Source: Udeniomyces pyricola (Eukaryota > Basidiomycota > Tremellomycetes > Cystofilobasidiales > Mrakiaceae). From it: a DNA stretch of 64,000 bases. Position numbers and translations under genes: made by a program. Shown here piece after piece: positions 49,393 to 60,481 of the stretch (its first letter is position 1; the number at the start of each line of letters is the position of its first letter). The notes under the pieces were generated by a model that was not told the DNA's origin, did not search any database, and was given only the letters and a program-made list of their open reading frames with translations. The stretch lies in NCBI GenBank assembly GCA_039545295.1, contig BCIK01000008.1:62001-126000 (forward strand), in the 5' to 3' direction.

Positions 49393-49829
49393 GGTGAGGA
49401 TGATCTGGAGTTGAGCCGGAACAAAGACGTATAAGATGAGATGGGATGAGATAGGGTGATGGTTAAATCGATCAGGTCATCCATCAATCATGAATTCAAG
49501 TCATCCAAGCAGCACTCACTGCCAGTGCACGTGATAATGCGGTGTTACCATCTGCAGTACACAACACCCAACGTCATCTTTCATGCTTCATTTTCCTCAA
49601 TCCTCAAATGCGCTAAACGATACTCATACAATCAACATGTTTGGTGTCTGTTCACACGACTGAGTCCAACCAAACAAAACGAAAACAAAACAAAAAACAA
49701 GCAAACAAAAAACCTATGTCCCTTCCAGTCTACCATAGTAGTCTTCTTGCATGACGCCTATCCCACCCAGACACTCTCCTTTCTCCCTTTCTATCTTGAA
49801 AATCTCCTCAAACATTGCTCTCACTCCTC
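49393..49829. promoter_or_regulatory. Intergenic region upstream of the proteasome chaperone
   Basis: 437 bp. GATGAGATGGGATGAGATAGGGTGATGG (49434-49461) lies in the probable 5' leader of the minus-strand chaperone gene (sense strand CATCC/CATC words). An A-rich tract (49677-49710, aaaacaaaacaaaaaacaag) follows. The right end is the 3' UTR of the MTP18-like gene. Confidence 0.4.
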
Positions 49830-51053
49830 CTAGAGCTCCTTCTTGACTCGATCCTTGAGCTCGACGGCGTCCTGCTTGATATCAGACGCGATAGCCGAAG
49901 CCGGGAGCGAAGGCACCGTTTGGAGCGCCTTTTCGACCTTGCCAAAAACGTAGTCGACCACGTGCTCGACGGGCTCGTCAAACAGGAATGGAAGGATGGG
50001 GACAATCTAACCAAATTGGGCGAACGAACGGACAAGGAAAGTTGTTGTTTTAGTTTAAATCGTATGAACAAATGCTTTCCCTTTAGGATGGGAAAGAAAA
50101 AGAACCAGAAACGTCCCGGATTATCATCCACAAGCGGCATCAAACGGTCAACTCACGGCCAAACCAGTAAGCGTCGGTCCCCAAACACGGAGCCTCGGGT
50201 TCTTGACGTTGACGAAAGCCTTAGCCGAGTGCTTGACGGCCGAGTGGATGGTGAAGGCAGGGAGAGCCATCGAAGCCACACCTTGGAAGATGGCTCGCTT
50301 GGTCGCGTCTGGTTGTTCAAGCACAGGTTGAAGCGAAAGCGTTCGACAGGAGCATCATCAACCAAAAAGCATGTGAGCAAGCAGCACCCATCATACGTAA
50401 ATGATCACGCAAGAAGAACAAGAACAAGAAGAAAAGAAAGATACGTACACATTCCCAAACGCGTCGTCTCGTTAAAGTTGAGGGCCTCGAGCGCGGATGG
50501 TCCTTGCTCCTTGGCCTTGTAAGTCTCGTAGGTGACATCTCCGATCAAGTACGCCCATGAGACACCATAACCTGCGGTGACGACCCAAGGGGGAACGACA
50601 GGACGGAATGACTCTCCGACGTCGCTGGTGTAAGCGACGTATCGCGAGCTGGCCCGAAGAGCCGTTCGCAACCGGTTGGCGTAGGCTGGAGGAAGCGGAC
50701 CAGATGCAAGAAAGAGCCAACGTCAGCTCGGCCCAAACAAGGGGATGTCGGTTGGGATATGAGAATTAACTCACCAGCGTATCGAGCATTGCTCTCGGTG
50801 GTGTCAAAGTCTGGGAGATGAGGAAAGGAGAGGGAGGATTGAAAGAGGAGTCTGTCGTCAATGAGCCGAAGGAGGAAGAAAAGGGCGCCCACACACGTCA
50901 CACACACACGCACACGTCAGACCAAGCGTGAGAATGGATAGATGGTTGGAACGGACCTTCCTTAACAAGCTCGTTGAGCTCGTTCTCGCCGGCTTTCTCG
51001 ACGTTGGAAGCGGTGTTGGCGACCTTTTGGGGGACTGAGGTAGTGGACGACAT
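49830..51053 (-). CDS. Mitochondrial fission process protein 1-like (MTP18/MTFP1)
   Basis: Mitochondrial inner-membrane protein; the animal homologue MTP18 promotes fission. Start at 51053: MSSTTSVPQKVANTASNVEK, without a strong presequence. The core starts with the DFDTTESNARYA segment, then LRTALRASSRYVAYTSDVGE, SFRPVVPPWVVTAGYGVSWA and YLIGDVTYETYK. After an intron come DATKRAIFQGVASMALPAFT, IHSAVKHSAKAFVN, LRVWGPTLTGLAIVPILPFL and FDEPVEHVVDYVF, the last two close to the family consensus. The amphipathic C-terminus ends KDRVKKEL at TAG 49830-49832. Four or five introns are present. Confidence 0.93.
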
Positions 51054-51467
51054 GGATGAGGGCGCGTAGGGAAAGAGGAAATCAAAGGCAAGCGGGGGGC
51101 GACGGTGAATGGGACGAGATGGGTGGGGAGAAGAAGAAGGCTGGCTCTCTGTCTCTGTGCTGATCTCTCGACCCTCGGTCGCCGACGCGTGCGCCTCCAA
51201 CGTCATGAGCGCAAGCCGAGCGCGTCCAGCTGTCAGCATGCATCACTGGCGTCATCATCAACACGTCATCATCACCTATCACATGTCCTGCCATCCCACG
51301 GAACATGACCGCGCTTTTATCCACCGCCCTATAAGTCATGATTCCATCTCATCTCATCTCATCAAATCAACATTGGTATTCAGTCTGTCTGCCAGCTTCT
51401 TGTACAACCACATCCTACTGTACTACATAGTAATCCTCCCTCGCGCGTCGTCGACCAATCCCAGCAG
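51054..51467. promoter_or_regulatory. Intergenic region with ATCTC repeats
   Basis: 414 bp between the MTP18-like start and the GILT-like stop, both minus strand. Close to the start it is purine-rich on the plus strand (pyrimidine-rich leader on the sense strand). An ATCTC pentamer repeat lies at 51346-51364. No gene was seen. Confidence 0.4.
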
Positions 51468-52686
51468 CTAGTTCAGTCGCTCATACTCGTCCAAGATCGA
51501 CTTGACAAAGTCAGACGCAGCGTGACCATCTGGCACCAATCACAAATCCATACACCACAGCTGCCTCAGTAAGATGTACCAAAGGGCTCAGTCCACCCAC
51601 GGGTGGCACAATAAGAGCCACAGATCAGAACCAGAGCAAGAGACATTAAGAACAACCATGAGGGGCTCACCATCACATGATTTCCAGCTTCCATCGTGAA
51701 TGCATCGCACCTAAACACACCAATCAGAGCAACAAGTCCTAACGTTTGAACCCTTCCAGTCGTAGACGTTGTCTATCAGATGCTAAAGAGAATGGAAACG
51801 ATAACCCACCCTTTGCTCTTCACCCAGTAGAAGCGTCGCACTCTTCTCGATCCCTAGTTCAAATGCCCTGGTGACGCTGTCCCGCAAAAGACGCTCTCCT
51901 TCCTATCAGGCGTCAAAGAACACGAGATTAGCCCAAGGAGTGCACTCCATCCAGATGCTGTGCATACACCCTGAGTAACGGAGGACGAACCTTGCCATTC
52001 GCGCATTCTTCCATCACACCTTCCCATGCAAACCCAGCCACCTTGGCGCATTCCCTCGCAAGTCCTTCAGTTCCGATGCGATCGCTCGAAAAATCCTGAC
52101 ACATCAAGAAGCTCCACCATTGGTCAAGCTCGGTGTGATGCTGGGTGCAGAGCTGCTGCTTGTTGGCTTTACATTCCGGTTCGCCGTGTTTGCAGATGAC
52201 GGCGAGATGGTTGTCGGTCATAGGTCCCGCATCGAGGGCGAGCTCGGATGACGTCAGGTCGGTTGAGTTGAATCTGAGCTTGGGAAGGACGACCGGTGAG
52301 TGAGCATCGGATTGGAGTGGCTAGGCCATGCCAAAGATGGATGGGGAGTTTGAAATCAAAAACTGACGAGCCGAGATAGACCATTTCAAGTTCAATCTTT
52401 CGTTTGACATGATCCATTTGGAAGGCCTTGTCAAGCACACTCTCCATTAGGAACGCATCAGGACTTGGGCATCATCATGCATCATGTCAGCTGGAGTCTG
52501 GACTTGTTCAATAGGGAGTCAGTGGTGGGAGTGGGCTCACCATCGCGACATGACGCCTAAGGTGAGGGGGACGCGGACCTTACTGACATCGTCCTCGGGG
52601 CGTTGGACGAGTAACCAGGGAGGAGGCAGCGCGATGGCCGCTGTCAGAGCGGGGAGGAGAGTTAAGATCGAGAAAGCGAAGTGCAT
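51468..52686 (-). CDS. GILT-family thiol reductase-like secreted protein, second active-site Cys replaced
   Basis: Homologue of gamma-interferon-inducible lysosomal thiol reductase, a secretory or vacuolar disulfide reductase. The start at 52686 gives MHFAFSILTLLPALTAAIA, a clear signal peptide. The active-site segment spans an intron: LGVMSRC^PDAFLMESVLDKAF. Later marks are the GILT signature CKHGEPECKANKQQLC (about 52196-52150), then WWSFLMCQDFSSDRIGTEGL, and CIHDGSWKSCDG with GHAASDFVKSILDEYERL at the end. TAG is at 51468-51470. Many fungal members I recall have a second Cys six residues after the first; here it is Met, and the classical CXXC is also absent. The other Cys are kept. The fold is secure, the activity doubtful. 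Confidence 0.87.
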
Positions 52687-53145
52687 GGTGGGTGATTGGT
52701 ATAGATTGGTACGATGTCTAACGTCTAACGGCTATCAGCAGTACGTCGTTTCGATCCAAGCAGGCCGCCGGATGAAGCCGCTCCGGCCGGCATGCATCAC
52801 GCCACTTCGCGCCGACCTGCGCCGAGTGTATACAGTGCAACTATATACAATGCATCATATCATAATATGCATGCATAGTATGTAGCAAGAGTCTCAACGG
52901 AAAGATCAAATGAGATCACTAGCATGCGCACAGTAACGCGATGATTCGTTATTTTTGAATGGCTTCATGAATGACGGACAATCAGATTAAACTGGACCAA
53001 ACGATCTGATTCAAATAGAGCAATCCACTCGGATTGTCCAAGGATCGTCATTCGATCAGGTCAAGGCCAAGGTATCGTCGTCAACCACTTCAATCCTAGC
53101 ACATCGCCCACCGTACACACGGCTTTTCGACCGCTCCATTAATAT
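52687..53145. promoter_or_regulatory. Intergenic region upstream of the GILT-like gene
   Basis: 459 bp. Short repeated words GATTGGTATA (52693-52715) and GTCTAACGTCTAACG (52717-52731) stand close to the GILT start. An AT-rich palindromic-looking stretch (atgcatcatatcataatatgcatgcatagtatg) lies at 52849-52881. The right side is the 3' UTR of the TFIIF gene. Confidence 0.4.
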
Positions 53146-56006
53146 CTACGCATACGCCTCCTTGAGCGTGATCACACCACCCGCTGGATTGGCAACCTTT
53201 TTAATCTGCAAGGGCGAGATTGTGGTTTCAAGAGAAGAAGCAGAAGAAGCAGAAGAAAAAGAAAAGAAAAGAAAAGAAAAAAAAGTAAAAACATAACAGG
53301 AAGCGTCGGCCTGTAGTTCTCATTGTCCCGGGGTGAGACCAAGATAACTTTTCAAGAGAGACTTTATAGCAATTACTTACGACTTCAATAAGAGCCGCTT
53401 TGTTGGCGGCCGTCTGCGCTGGGTCCGTGCTCTTGAGGCTCTGTAAACGATGTCATATAAATCCAACGAGGGCAGAACGAAGGTTCAGCATCGTCTTCAC
53501 CACAGTCATATACCAAACGCATCGACGATTCGATCAACTTACCCGCTTGAAGTGCTTAACGAGCGACGGAATGTCAGGCGAATGCTCGCGGATGTATTTG
53601 ATGATGACTGCCTCGGATGGGCCTCCAGTCTTCTTGGCCGGTAAAGCGTTCCCATCGGCAGGAGTTCCAGCAGGAGTTCCAACAGGAGCTCCGGCAGGAG
53701 CAGGCTCCTCCAACCTCGCCTTCTTGCCCCCGTCCCCAGCCTCGGGTGTACCCTTCCTCTTGTTGCTCGCGCCCGCTCCAGCACTCGGGCTCGCTTCTCG
53801 ACTCGCCGCTCGGCCCAACGAGGATCCCGCTGGACTGGGTTCGCGGCTCAGTGAGCCGGCTCTCGATGATGATGACGAATGGTTTCTTTGATGGTGATTT
53901 CGATGCGGCGAAGTTGCCCGCTGGGCGAGAAGGGCAGAGCCACCAGCTCCCGGCGAGGCAGGTCGAGACGCCGAACGCGAGGGTTGTTGGTGTTGAGTCG
54001 ACGGTTTGCGAGAGGGAGGTGGGGGTGGGATAAGGATACCATCGGAAGTCGAAACAGGAGCCCCCTGCTTAGGTGTTTCATCGGCAGGCTTAGGCGGTTC
54101 TTCGTCCGATTCGGATTCGGATTCCTGCATTGAAGAAGCACAAGGACGGCAATCAGCTAGGTTGATCTTGCTGAAATCCCAACGAAAGCATCCCGGACTC
54201 ACCGATGCGTAAGGGTTCTCGTTATCATCGTCGCTAGCGTATGTGTCGCCCTTGTCATTCTTCTTGAGCACTTTCTTGATGGCTTTGCCGTTGGCATGAA
54301 GCTTGGGCTTTCCATCCCCAAAGAGGTCGTCGTCCGAATCAGCCTCCTCCTCAGCAACGTTTTCTCCCTCGACAGCGTTGGCGGCTCGGAACTCCTTCTT
54401 GAGCCGATCCTGGATTGTGTCAGGTTTGAAAGTTGAAGCAAGACAATAAAGTCAGCCAGTCAACCAGCTAGAGGCATGTCTGAGAACACAGCCAGGGCGG
54501 GATCGACGTACTTCAAGTTCCTTTGCTTCGTTTTCATCCTGCGGGTCGAACTCGAGTTGTCCATCGTCGTCCGAGAATTCATCCTCGTAGTCAAAGTCAC
54601 CATCTCCTCCCGCAGCACCATCACCCTGCATACAGAAGGAACACACACATGGACGAATCAGCATCAAGCACTATGAAGCTGATACGAGAATCATGTGCAA
54701 GACACTACTTACACCCTCCCCACGCCGCCTGCCTGCTCCCTCTTCATCGTCCTCCCAATCCATGAGAGCCTCCTTTTTGACTCTTTCACCACCCGAGCTT
54801 GAGGAAGCAGCAGCAGCAGCAGACGCCGCTGTACTCCTCCTGAGCCAACCGGGCGTCGCTTCTTGCTTGACAATGAGTCGTCGAGATGCCCCCGCCCCCG
54901 GAGCAGGCGAGTTGAAGCCAGAAGAGGAGGGGTTTGAAGATGCAGCAGAGGAAGGGGGTTGGCGAGATGAGTCGTGCATCATCCATCGGCCAGTCTCTTT
55001 GCCCTTGCCGGCTCGGGCGTACTGAGCAGAGTAGACGATGTAGACAACGAGAATAGAATCATCAGGTCCTTGACACCACTGATACGGCAGGAGTGCGGAC
55101 AGAAGCTGCAACTAGATGACTCACAAGCTCCTCAGCCTGGTCCATGTCAAGGGTGTTGTACGCTGGGCGTTGCTGGAATTTGTACCATCGACGGACGTCC
55201 ACCACCTGGAACGCATCACTGTCATCCTCAAAGACAAAGAGCACGTAGTTCTGGTTGGCCGTGTCTTCCATTCGACCGACCCAGACGTCAATCTCCTTGT
55301 CCTGTGTCGCCTCGCCTGCCTCAGGCTCGCTTCCTCCAGGCTCCGGCTTGACGCTTCCTCCAGGCTCCGGCTTGACACTTCCATCAGCCGCTGTCGACGA
55401 GGTGGACGACGAGGCAACGCCGCTCTCGAGCACCCAAGGGTACCTCTCCTCCCGTCGAAGCCTCATCCTATCTTGTTCGACCTTGTGAACTTGCTTGGTC
55501 TTCTTCTTAAAGAGGTTCTTCTTGTTCTTGACTGCACCTCCTCCCGGCGCGATGAGGCTGAGATCCGCTCCGGGGCCTCGCTTGCCCGTGGCGTACATGA
55601 TCTTACCATCGGGTCCCAGCATAGGTTTGCCATGGATATCAAGAACTGGTTTGAGCTCCGAGAGAGGAATCAGCTTGCCGTCGGCGCCAACTTCGGTGCT
55701 GAGTTGGTTAGGGTCGGGTGGCGGAGGGGGAGCTCGGCCGGCATTGCGAGGGTCCTTTCGGTTGAGGAGGACAGGTGGAGGAAGGGTGCGTGGGTCGATG
55801 GGTTTGGGAGTGTTGAACTTGAGGACGTTGAATTTGTAGCCGCCTGTGCCGGTGGAGACGAGACGAAAGTCAGAGTAACTGCTGGGGGTCGGCGTCGGTT
55901 TGGGTTTTTGGGACGGGAACCGAGACGCAGGGGGTGGAGGTCGGGCACGAGGGGGAGGAATGGGTGCGGAAGAAGGCTCGGCTTTGACTGGTGGATTGTA
56001 TGACAT
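53146..56006 (-). CDS. TFG1: TFIIF large subunit (Tfg1/RAP74)
   Basis: General transcription factor IIF alpha subunit, nuclear, bound to RNA polymerase II. The start at 56006 is followed by a Pro/Ala-rich stretch, then SDFRLVSTGTGGYKFNVLKF, the dimerisation region of RAP74, and ILMYATGKRGPG-like basic parts. EEIDVWVGRME-like residues are seen as IDVWVGRMEDTANQNYVLFV with FEDDSDAFQVVDVRRWYKFQ. The middle is acidic and Lys-rich (DDDNENPYASVS, KKNDKGDTYASDD). The C-terminal winged helix reads SEAVIIKYIREHSPDIPSLV with KHFKR. The last exon gives VANPAGGVITLKEAYA and TAG at 53146-53148. It contains a perfect duplication of an 8-residue unit SVKPEPGG. It is divergent from the Myb gene. Confidence 0.93.
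55330..55377 (-). repeat. 24-bp coding tandem duplication in TFG1
   Basis: Two copies of a 24-bp unit (55330-55353 and 55354-55377) differ by one base and encode SVKPEPGG twice. The unit carries a VKPEP word, a common SUMO-consensus-like pattern (psi-K-x-E). Confidence 0.85.
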
Positions 56007-56625
56007 GGGAGCGAATATGGGTCAAAGCGACTGAGCCTGGTGGCGGGGATGTGGGAAGAGAGGCGTGTAGATTGAGATTGCGGTCGGTGTCTGACGACGA
56101 GGATGGGATGGGATGTGGTGGAAATGGATGAGGAATGGCTCTGGTGCTGGAGAGACTTGGTGTGGAGTAGGATGAAGAGTGGGACTGGGACTGAGACTGA
56201 AACTGGGCAGGATGAGGATTGTGAGTGTGTTTGAGGATGTATATGGGGATATGGTCAATGTCCCAAGGGCAGGAGATAGATAGATAATAAGACACTAGAC
56301 AGGTCTATACGCTTTGGTCCAATGTCTGATGTCTTTGGACTATGGGACGTGTAAGCGGATCATGATTCAATGATTTAATGATTTAATGATTTAATGATTT
56401 GATAACTCGATAATTTCATGATTCAATGATTTGATGATTTAATGATTCTTGTCACTATATCCAACTTGTCCTCACGCGTCGCGCGACGGCGTTTCCCGTC
56501 ATCCTTGGCCTTTGCTCCACCGACCACCAACCGAAACAGTTTCCTAGCCAGCTCCACCTTGGCTCCAGCTTGGCCCCAGTCCTCAAACCCTTCACACCGA
56601 CTGCCCCGACTGAGCTTAGCTAGCC
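56007..56625. promoter_or_regulatory. Divergent promoter TFG1 / Myb gene with AT-rich repeat
   Basis: 619 bp. On the TFG1 side lie GATGGGATGGGATG (56102-56115) and GGGACTGGGACTGAGACTG (56180-56199) units. An AT-rich tandem repeat follows at 56362-56448. The Myb side (56490-56620) is rich in CCACC/CCAA words typical of leaders here. Confidence 0.5.
56362..56448. repeat. ATGATTTA-type tandem repeat
   Basis: About nine units of a 9-bp motif (ATGATTTAA with variants ATGATTCAA and ATGATTTGA) in a promoter region. The first units are perfect, the later ones degenerate. Confidence 0.8.
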
Positions 56626-59600
56626 ATGCCAACCCACCCGGCATCAGCAAAAGCCCCCCGATCCTCCTCACTGGCCGCTGCGGGTCAGGCCGCTCCCCCA
56701 AGCGCTCGTTCCGGTCCTTCTACTATTGACGTCCTTACCGTCCCGCAACTACTCAAAGAGTCGAGCCATACCAAAGATGCCGACAGTAAAAAGTCAAGCA
56801 AGAAGAGGAAACACAAAGGCAACGACGACGACCCACCGAGCTCAGCAATTCCTGAGAAGGCTAAGAGCCACAAGTCGAAACGACGTCGTCACGTAGGAGA
56901 GGAAGACGACAGCCAGTCCCGCGATCACATTCAACAACCAGCAACATGTATAGATGTGAAGGAGCAGGGGGATACCACTCGGACTGAGAAGCAGGCCAAG
57001 AAGTTGAGGAAAGCAGAAAAGGCGGCGAGGAAGGAGAGAAAGGCTGAGAAGAAGGCGAGCGAGACCACTACAACTAACGGTTCTACTGGGCCCACAACGA
57101 TCCCTCTGGGCCACACCTATACAGAGCGGTACACGATTCCGTCAGCTCCGGTCGTTACGTCGAGTCTTCTCCCGGAACCGGTCAACCCCGCTGTCTCTAT
57201 TGCTGCCAGGCGCATGTTCATCCCGCCTCCAGCCCCTCCGGCTTCTCGTGCCACCAAGCTTTCTCGTCCGACCAAGCCCAAAACCAAAACCAAAGCTTCT
57301 ACCCCTACATCCGAACCTCCTACTTCCAAAGTTTCAACCTCCACATCCACTTCAAAGGTCAAAGGTCGACCAAAGGTCCCCTTACCAACCCAACCGATCG
57401 CCTCAACCTCGGCTTCCGCCGCAGCTCCTTCTGAATCCACTACCTCGTCGCTTCCGGCACTTTCAAACTACGGTGGCTATACACCAGAAGATGCCGCTTT
57501 AATCTGCGCTAGGTGGTACGCTAACAAGGAGATCAACGACATCGCTCTCGAACGAGGTGGGTCCGCTTCTCAGTCTCCCCTTCCTTGTCTCCCTTCACTT
57601 TCGTCTTGCTTCTTCCTAGCCTTCTGTTCGTAGCTAATTCAGCGTTTTCCCTGATCATTGACATGTCAGGATTTAAGGTCAAGAAGGGCAAGTTCTCCGT
57701 CATCGAAGATCAAGCGATTGAAGACGGTCTCGATGCCTACGGCCGAGTGAGTGGACCTTGATAGACTATCCGACTCTGTCTCTTTTCTCGCAAGTCTGTA
57801 TCGGTCGAGACTGGACAAGTCTAATCATGTCCGGCGTGTATGTGTATGTATATATGCGTGATACAGATGCATGCTCTCGATTCGGATCAAGTTCGAGAGT
57901 TGATACACAAGAAGAGGCAAGAGCCGGAACATTCTTCGTTCTGGCCAAGTATAAGTTCGTTTCTCTTTCCTCGGTCCCTCTAGATATGAGACTTCCAGGA
58001 AATGCTGATTCGAGTCCTGTGCTCTTGCTCGCTCAGCCTCTCGAGCTGTTGGCCGACCGATCAAAGCTGTTGCAGAATATATCCGCCGCAAATACGATCC
58101 ATTCGGGCATCAAGGTGCTTGGACACCGGAACAGGATGCCAAGCTCAAAGCGTTCGTATCCCACCTTTGGAACGTCTTGATCTCGGCTGTTGCTTTTGCC
58201 ATCTTTGATGTATCTGTTCCTTTCCACAGTAGTGTGAAACCATAGATGCTCACGTCATCTTATCTCGTGTGATCCCACCTTACTATCTCGACATCCGTAG
58301 AGCTTACCTCGCCCATGGTCCATCATGGAGCAAGATTGAAACACTCGTCTTGCGTTCAGCGTCTGATTGTAAAGACCGATGGAGAAAGCAAGCAAATCCT
58401 CAACTCGCTGACATCTCTAAAGGTTCGTTTCCTTGCCTCCGTTAGCTAGAACGTGCTTTTGATTCTTGGTTCTTGTTCTTGAGTTATTCTGCGGATATCG
58501 TCAGGTCTCTTCTCCTACTAACGTTCATGCGCCTTCTCTGATCTGATCTTGACTCCCCGAACCAGGACGATGGACTGACCCCGAAACGACCCTGCTTATC
58601 TCCATCACTAAAGCGATGCAAGCCGACAAGAAAAACAAGGGCTACATCGATTGGGATACCGTTCGCACCAAGCTCGGTGGGAAGCGTTCCCCTCAACAAT
58701 GCATGATCAAATGGTGAGAGGGATACCCGTGTGCTTTTTGATGAAACCACTCTCTCCCACCTTATATGTCCTGCTTTTCTCCTTCTCTAAGTTAGGTCTG
58801 GCCAGGTAGTCAGCCATGCCCGTCGCTGACCCGTCAAGCATTGTTGACCATTCAATTCTGTGCTCTTGTTTTAACCCCAGGAATGACCTTCAGAGCAAAC
58901 CGAATAAGCCATGGGCTACGACCGATACGGTTGAGCTCCTCAAACGGTTTGTCCACCCTATGCTCTTTTTGACTCGTTTCGTCTTGTCTCTCTCTACTTC
59001 GTCATCGCTTTTTCTAACTGTGTGACCTCTTGTGACTCTGCTTTCTTTCTCTCTTTCTCTCCCCCTACGGCAATGTGCTGCCTACTGCTTTCACCGGACG
59101 AACCAGTCTACAATCCTCTTCCTTCCAAGACGTTTCCGAGATCCGCTGGTCATCCCTCTCAGACGCGACCTGGGTCTGGTCCGGAGAGTCACTGAGGAAG
59201 CATTGGCATCGAATGCGCAAGCTAACCGAAGAAGACATCAAAGATCTCAACGTAAGCAACAAAAAAAAAAAGGGTCCTCTTTTTTTTTTTTCCTACCCTT
59301 CTTTTTTTCCTACCCTTTTTTTTCCTCCCCTTGGTGCCGATACGTTGATAGGATTAGGGCTTGGAGACGTCTATCCAGAAGCTGATTATAGGTCTCATCG
59401 ATACTCAACGAACTCCTTTTCTATATACATATAAAACTCTCCTCGACTGTCTTTCCCGGGCCAACCTCCCATCGATCCATTCACCACCTATCTTACCTAC
59501 CCATTCAACTCAACAACAACAACAAAAAAGCTGCAAGGTTCGTTCACTCAGTAACGCCCCCCTCCCCCTTCCCTCTTCAATCTCTGTCTTTCCCGCAACT

Positions 59601-59888
59601 TCCTCACGCCTTGGACTTACGTCCATCCCAGCACTCACAAACCAAAAACTTTGATATAAAAAAAAAAGCTAGCTTCGTATTGATCAAACATTCCTTCTTC
59701 ACGCTTACTGTGGGTTTCCTTCAAAAATCATCTTGCTCTTGACTCTTTCCCCTTTCAAAAAACAAAACACAGAAACCATCGATTACCTCCTCGTCAAGCC
59801 CGATGGCTACTTCAGGCCCGTAGTCGACCGGCCCTCTCGACGAGGCAACCTCTCCGAGCCCACGATTGAGGATTCTGACGAAGATTAG
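56626..59888 (+). CDS. REB1/TTF1-like Myb DNA-binding protein
   Basis: Nuclear Myb-type factor of the group that includes Reb1 and the RNA polymerase I terminator TTF1. The start at 56626 opens a long basic, disordered part with SKKSSKKRKHKGNDDD and EKAKSHKSKRRRHVGEE (nuclear signals) and KKLRKAEKAARKERKAEKKA. The DNA-binding part is in short exons: FKVKKGKFSVIEDQAIEDGL, then HQGAWTPEQDAKLKAAYLAH with GPSWSKIETLVLRSASDCKD and RWRKQ (Myb repeat). Next are GRWTDPETTLLISITKAMQA and IDWDTVRTKLGGKRSPQQCM (second repeat), and WVWSGESLRKHWHRMRKL. The last exon is after a long intron (59253 to about 59790); its best reading PDGYFRPVVDRPSRRGNL ends in EDSDED at TAG 59886-59888. An alternative acceptor at 59771 would stop at 59823. 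Confidence 0.83.
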
Positions 59889-60481
59889 AAGAAACACCCG
59901 AAGCCGAGGAGGAGGGGAGGGAAGAGAGGGAAGGAGAAAGGGAGGGAGCACGTTTGTTAAAAGCTGCCAAGTCAACCACGATTCAGAAAAGCGACATAGG
60001 AACCGTCATGATGACCTCATTATAACGCGGCGTGGCTTCAATATCTTTACACCACACTAGCCCTCACGTGCTTGGTCCTCAGGCATATACATATACATCT
60101 CTCTTTCACTGCTTTCATTGACGCTCTCGACCCCGGCCCCCCTCTTAGCTCTGTGAACTCAGCCCCGAGATGCTCTCAGACGTCGACTAAACGCAAAAAA
60201 TAGCCCTTTGCAAACAAAAAGAACCATCATAATCAAAAGGGGCTCTCCATCCCCCTTTGTTTTGCTTTTTTGATTGGATAAAAAGTTGTTGATGAAAGAG
60301 AGAGAGAGAGAAAAGAAATACGGAACCATCGTCCCCCCCCCCTCCCCCCCNCCATTCCACCACCACTACGTGCACCGCTAACCAACCCGATCTACCGACC
60401 CAGCCAACGGTACTCCCCTCCTCTTCCCCCCCCCCCCAAAAAAAAGAACNCTGAAAACCACCCTACAAGTCTAAAGCAATT
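59889..60481. other. Convergent 3' intergenic region with C runs and ambiguous bases
   Basis: 593 bp between the Myb gene and IDH2 stops. It has a GA run (60297-60316), C runs at 60333-60350 followed by N at 60351, and a C12 run at 60426-60437 with an A run and N at 60450. No gene was seen, and exact length is uncertain here. Confidence 0.45.

Noticed and set aside
55116..56003. Open frame of 295 codons on the plus strand, antisense to TFG1
   Set aside because: It mirrors the Pro/Gly/Arg-rich coding sequence of TFG1, has no family features and no leader; a shadow of GC-rich coding DNA.
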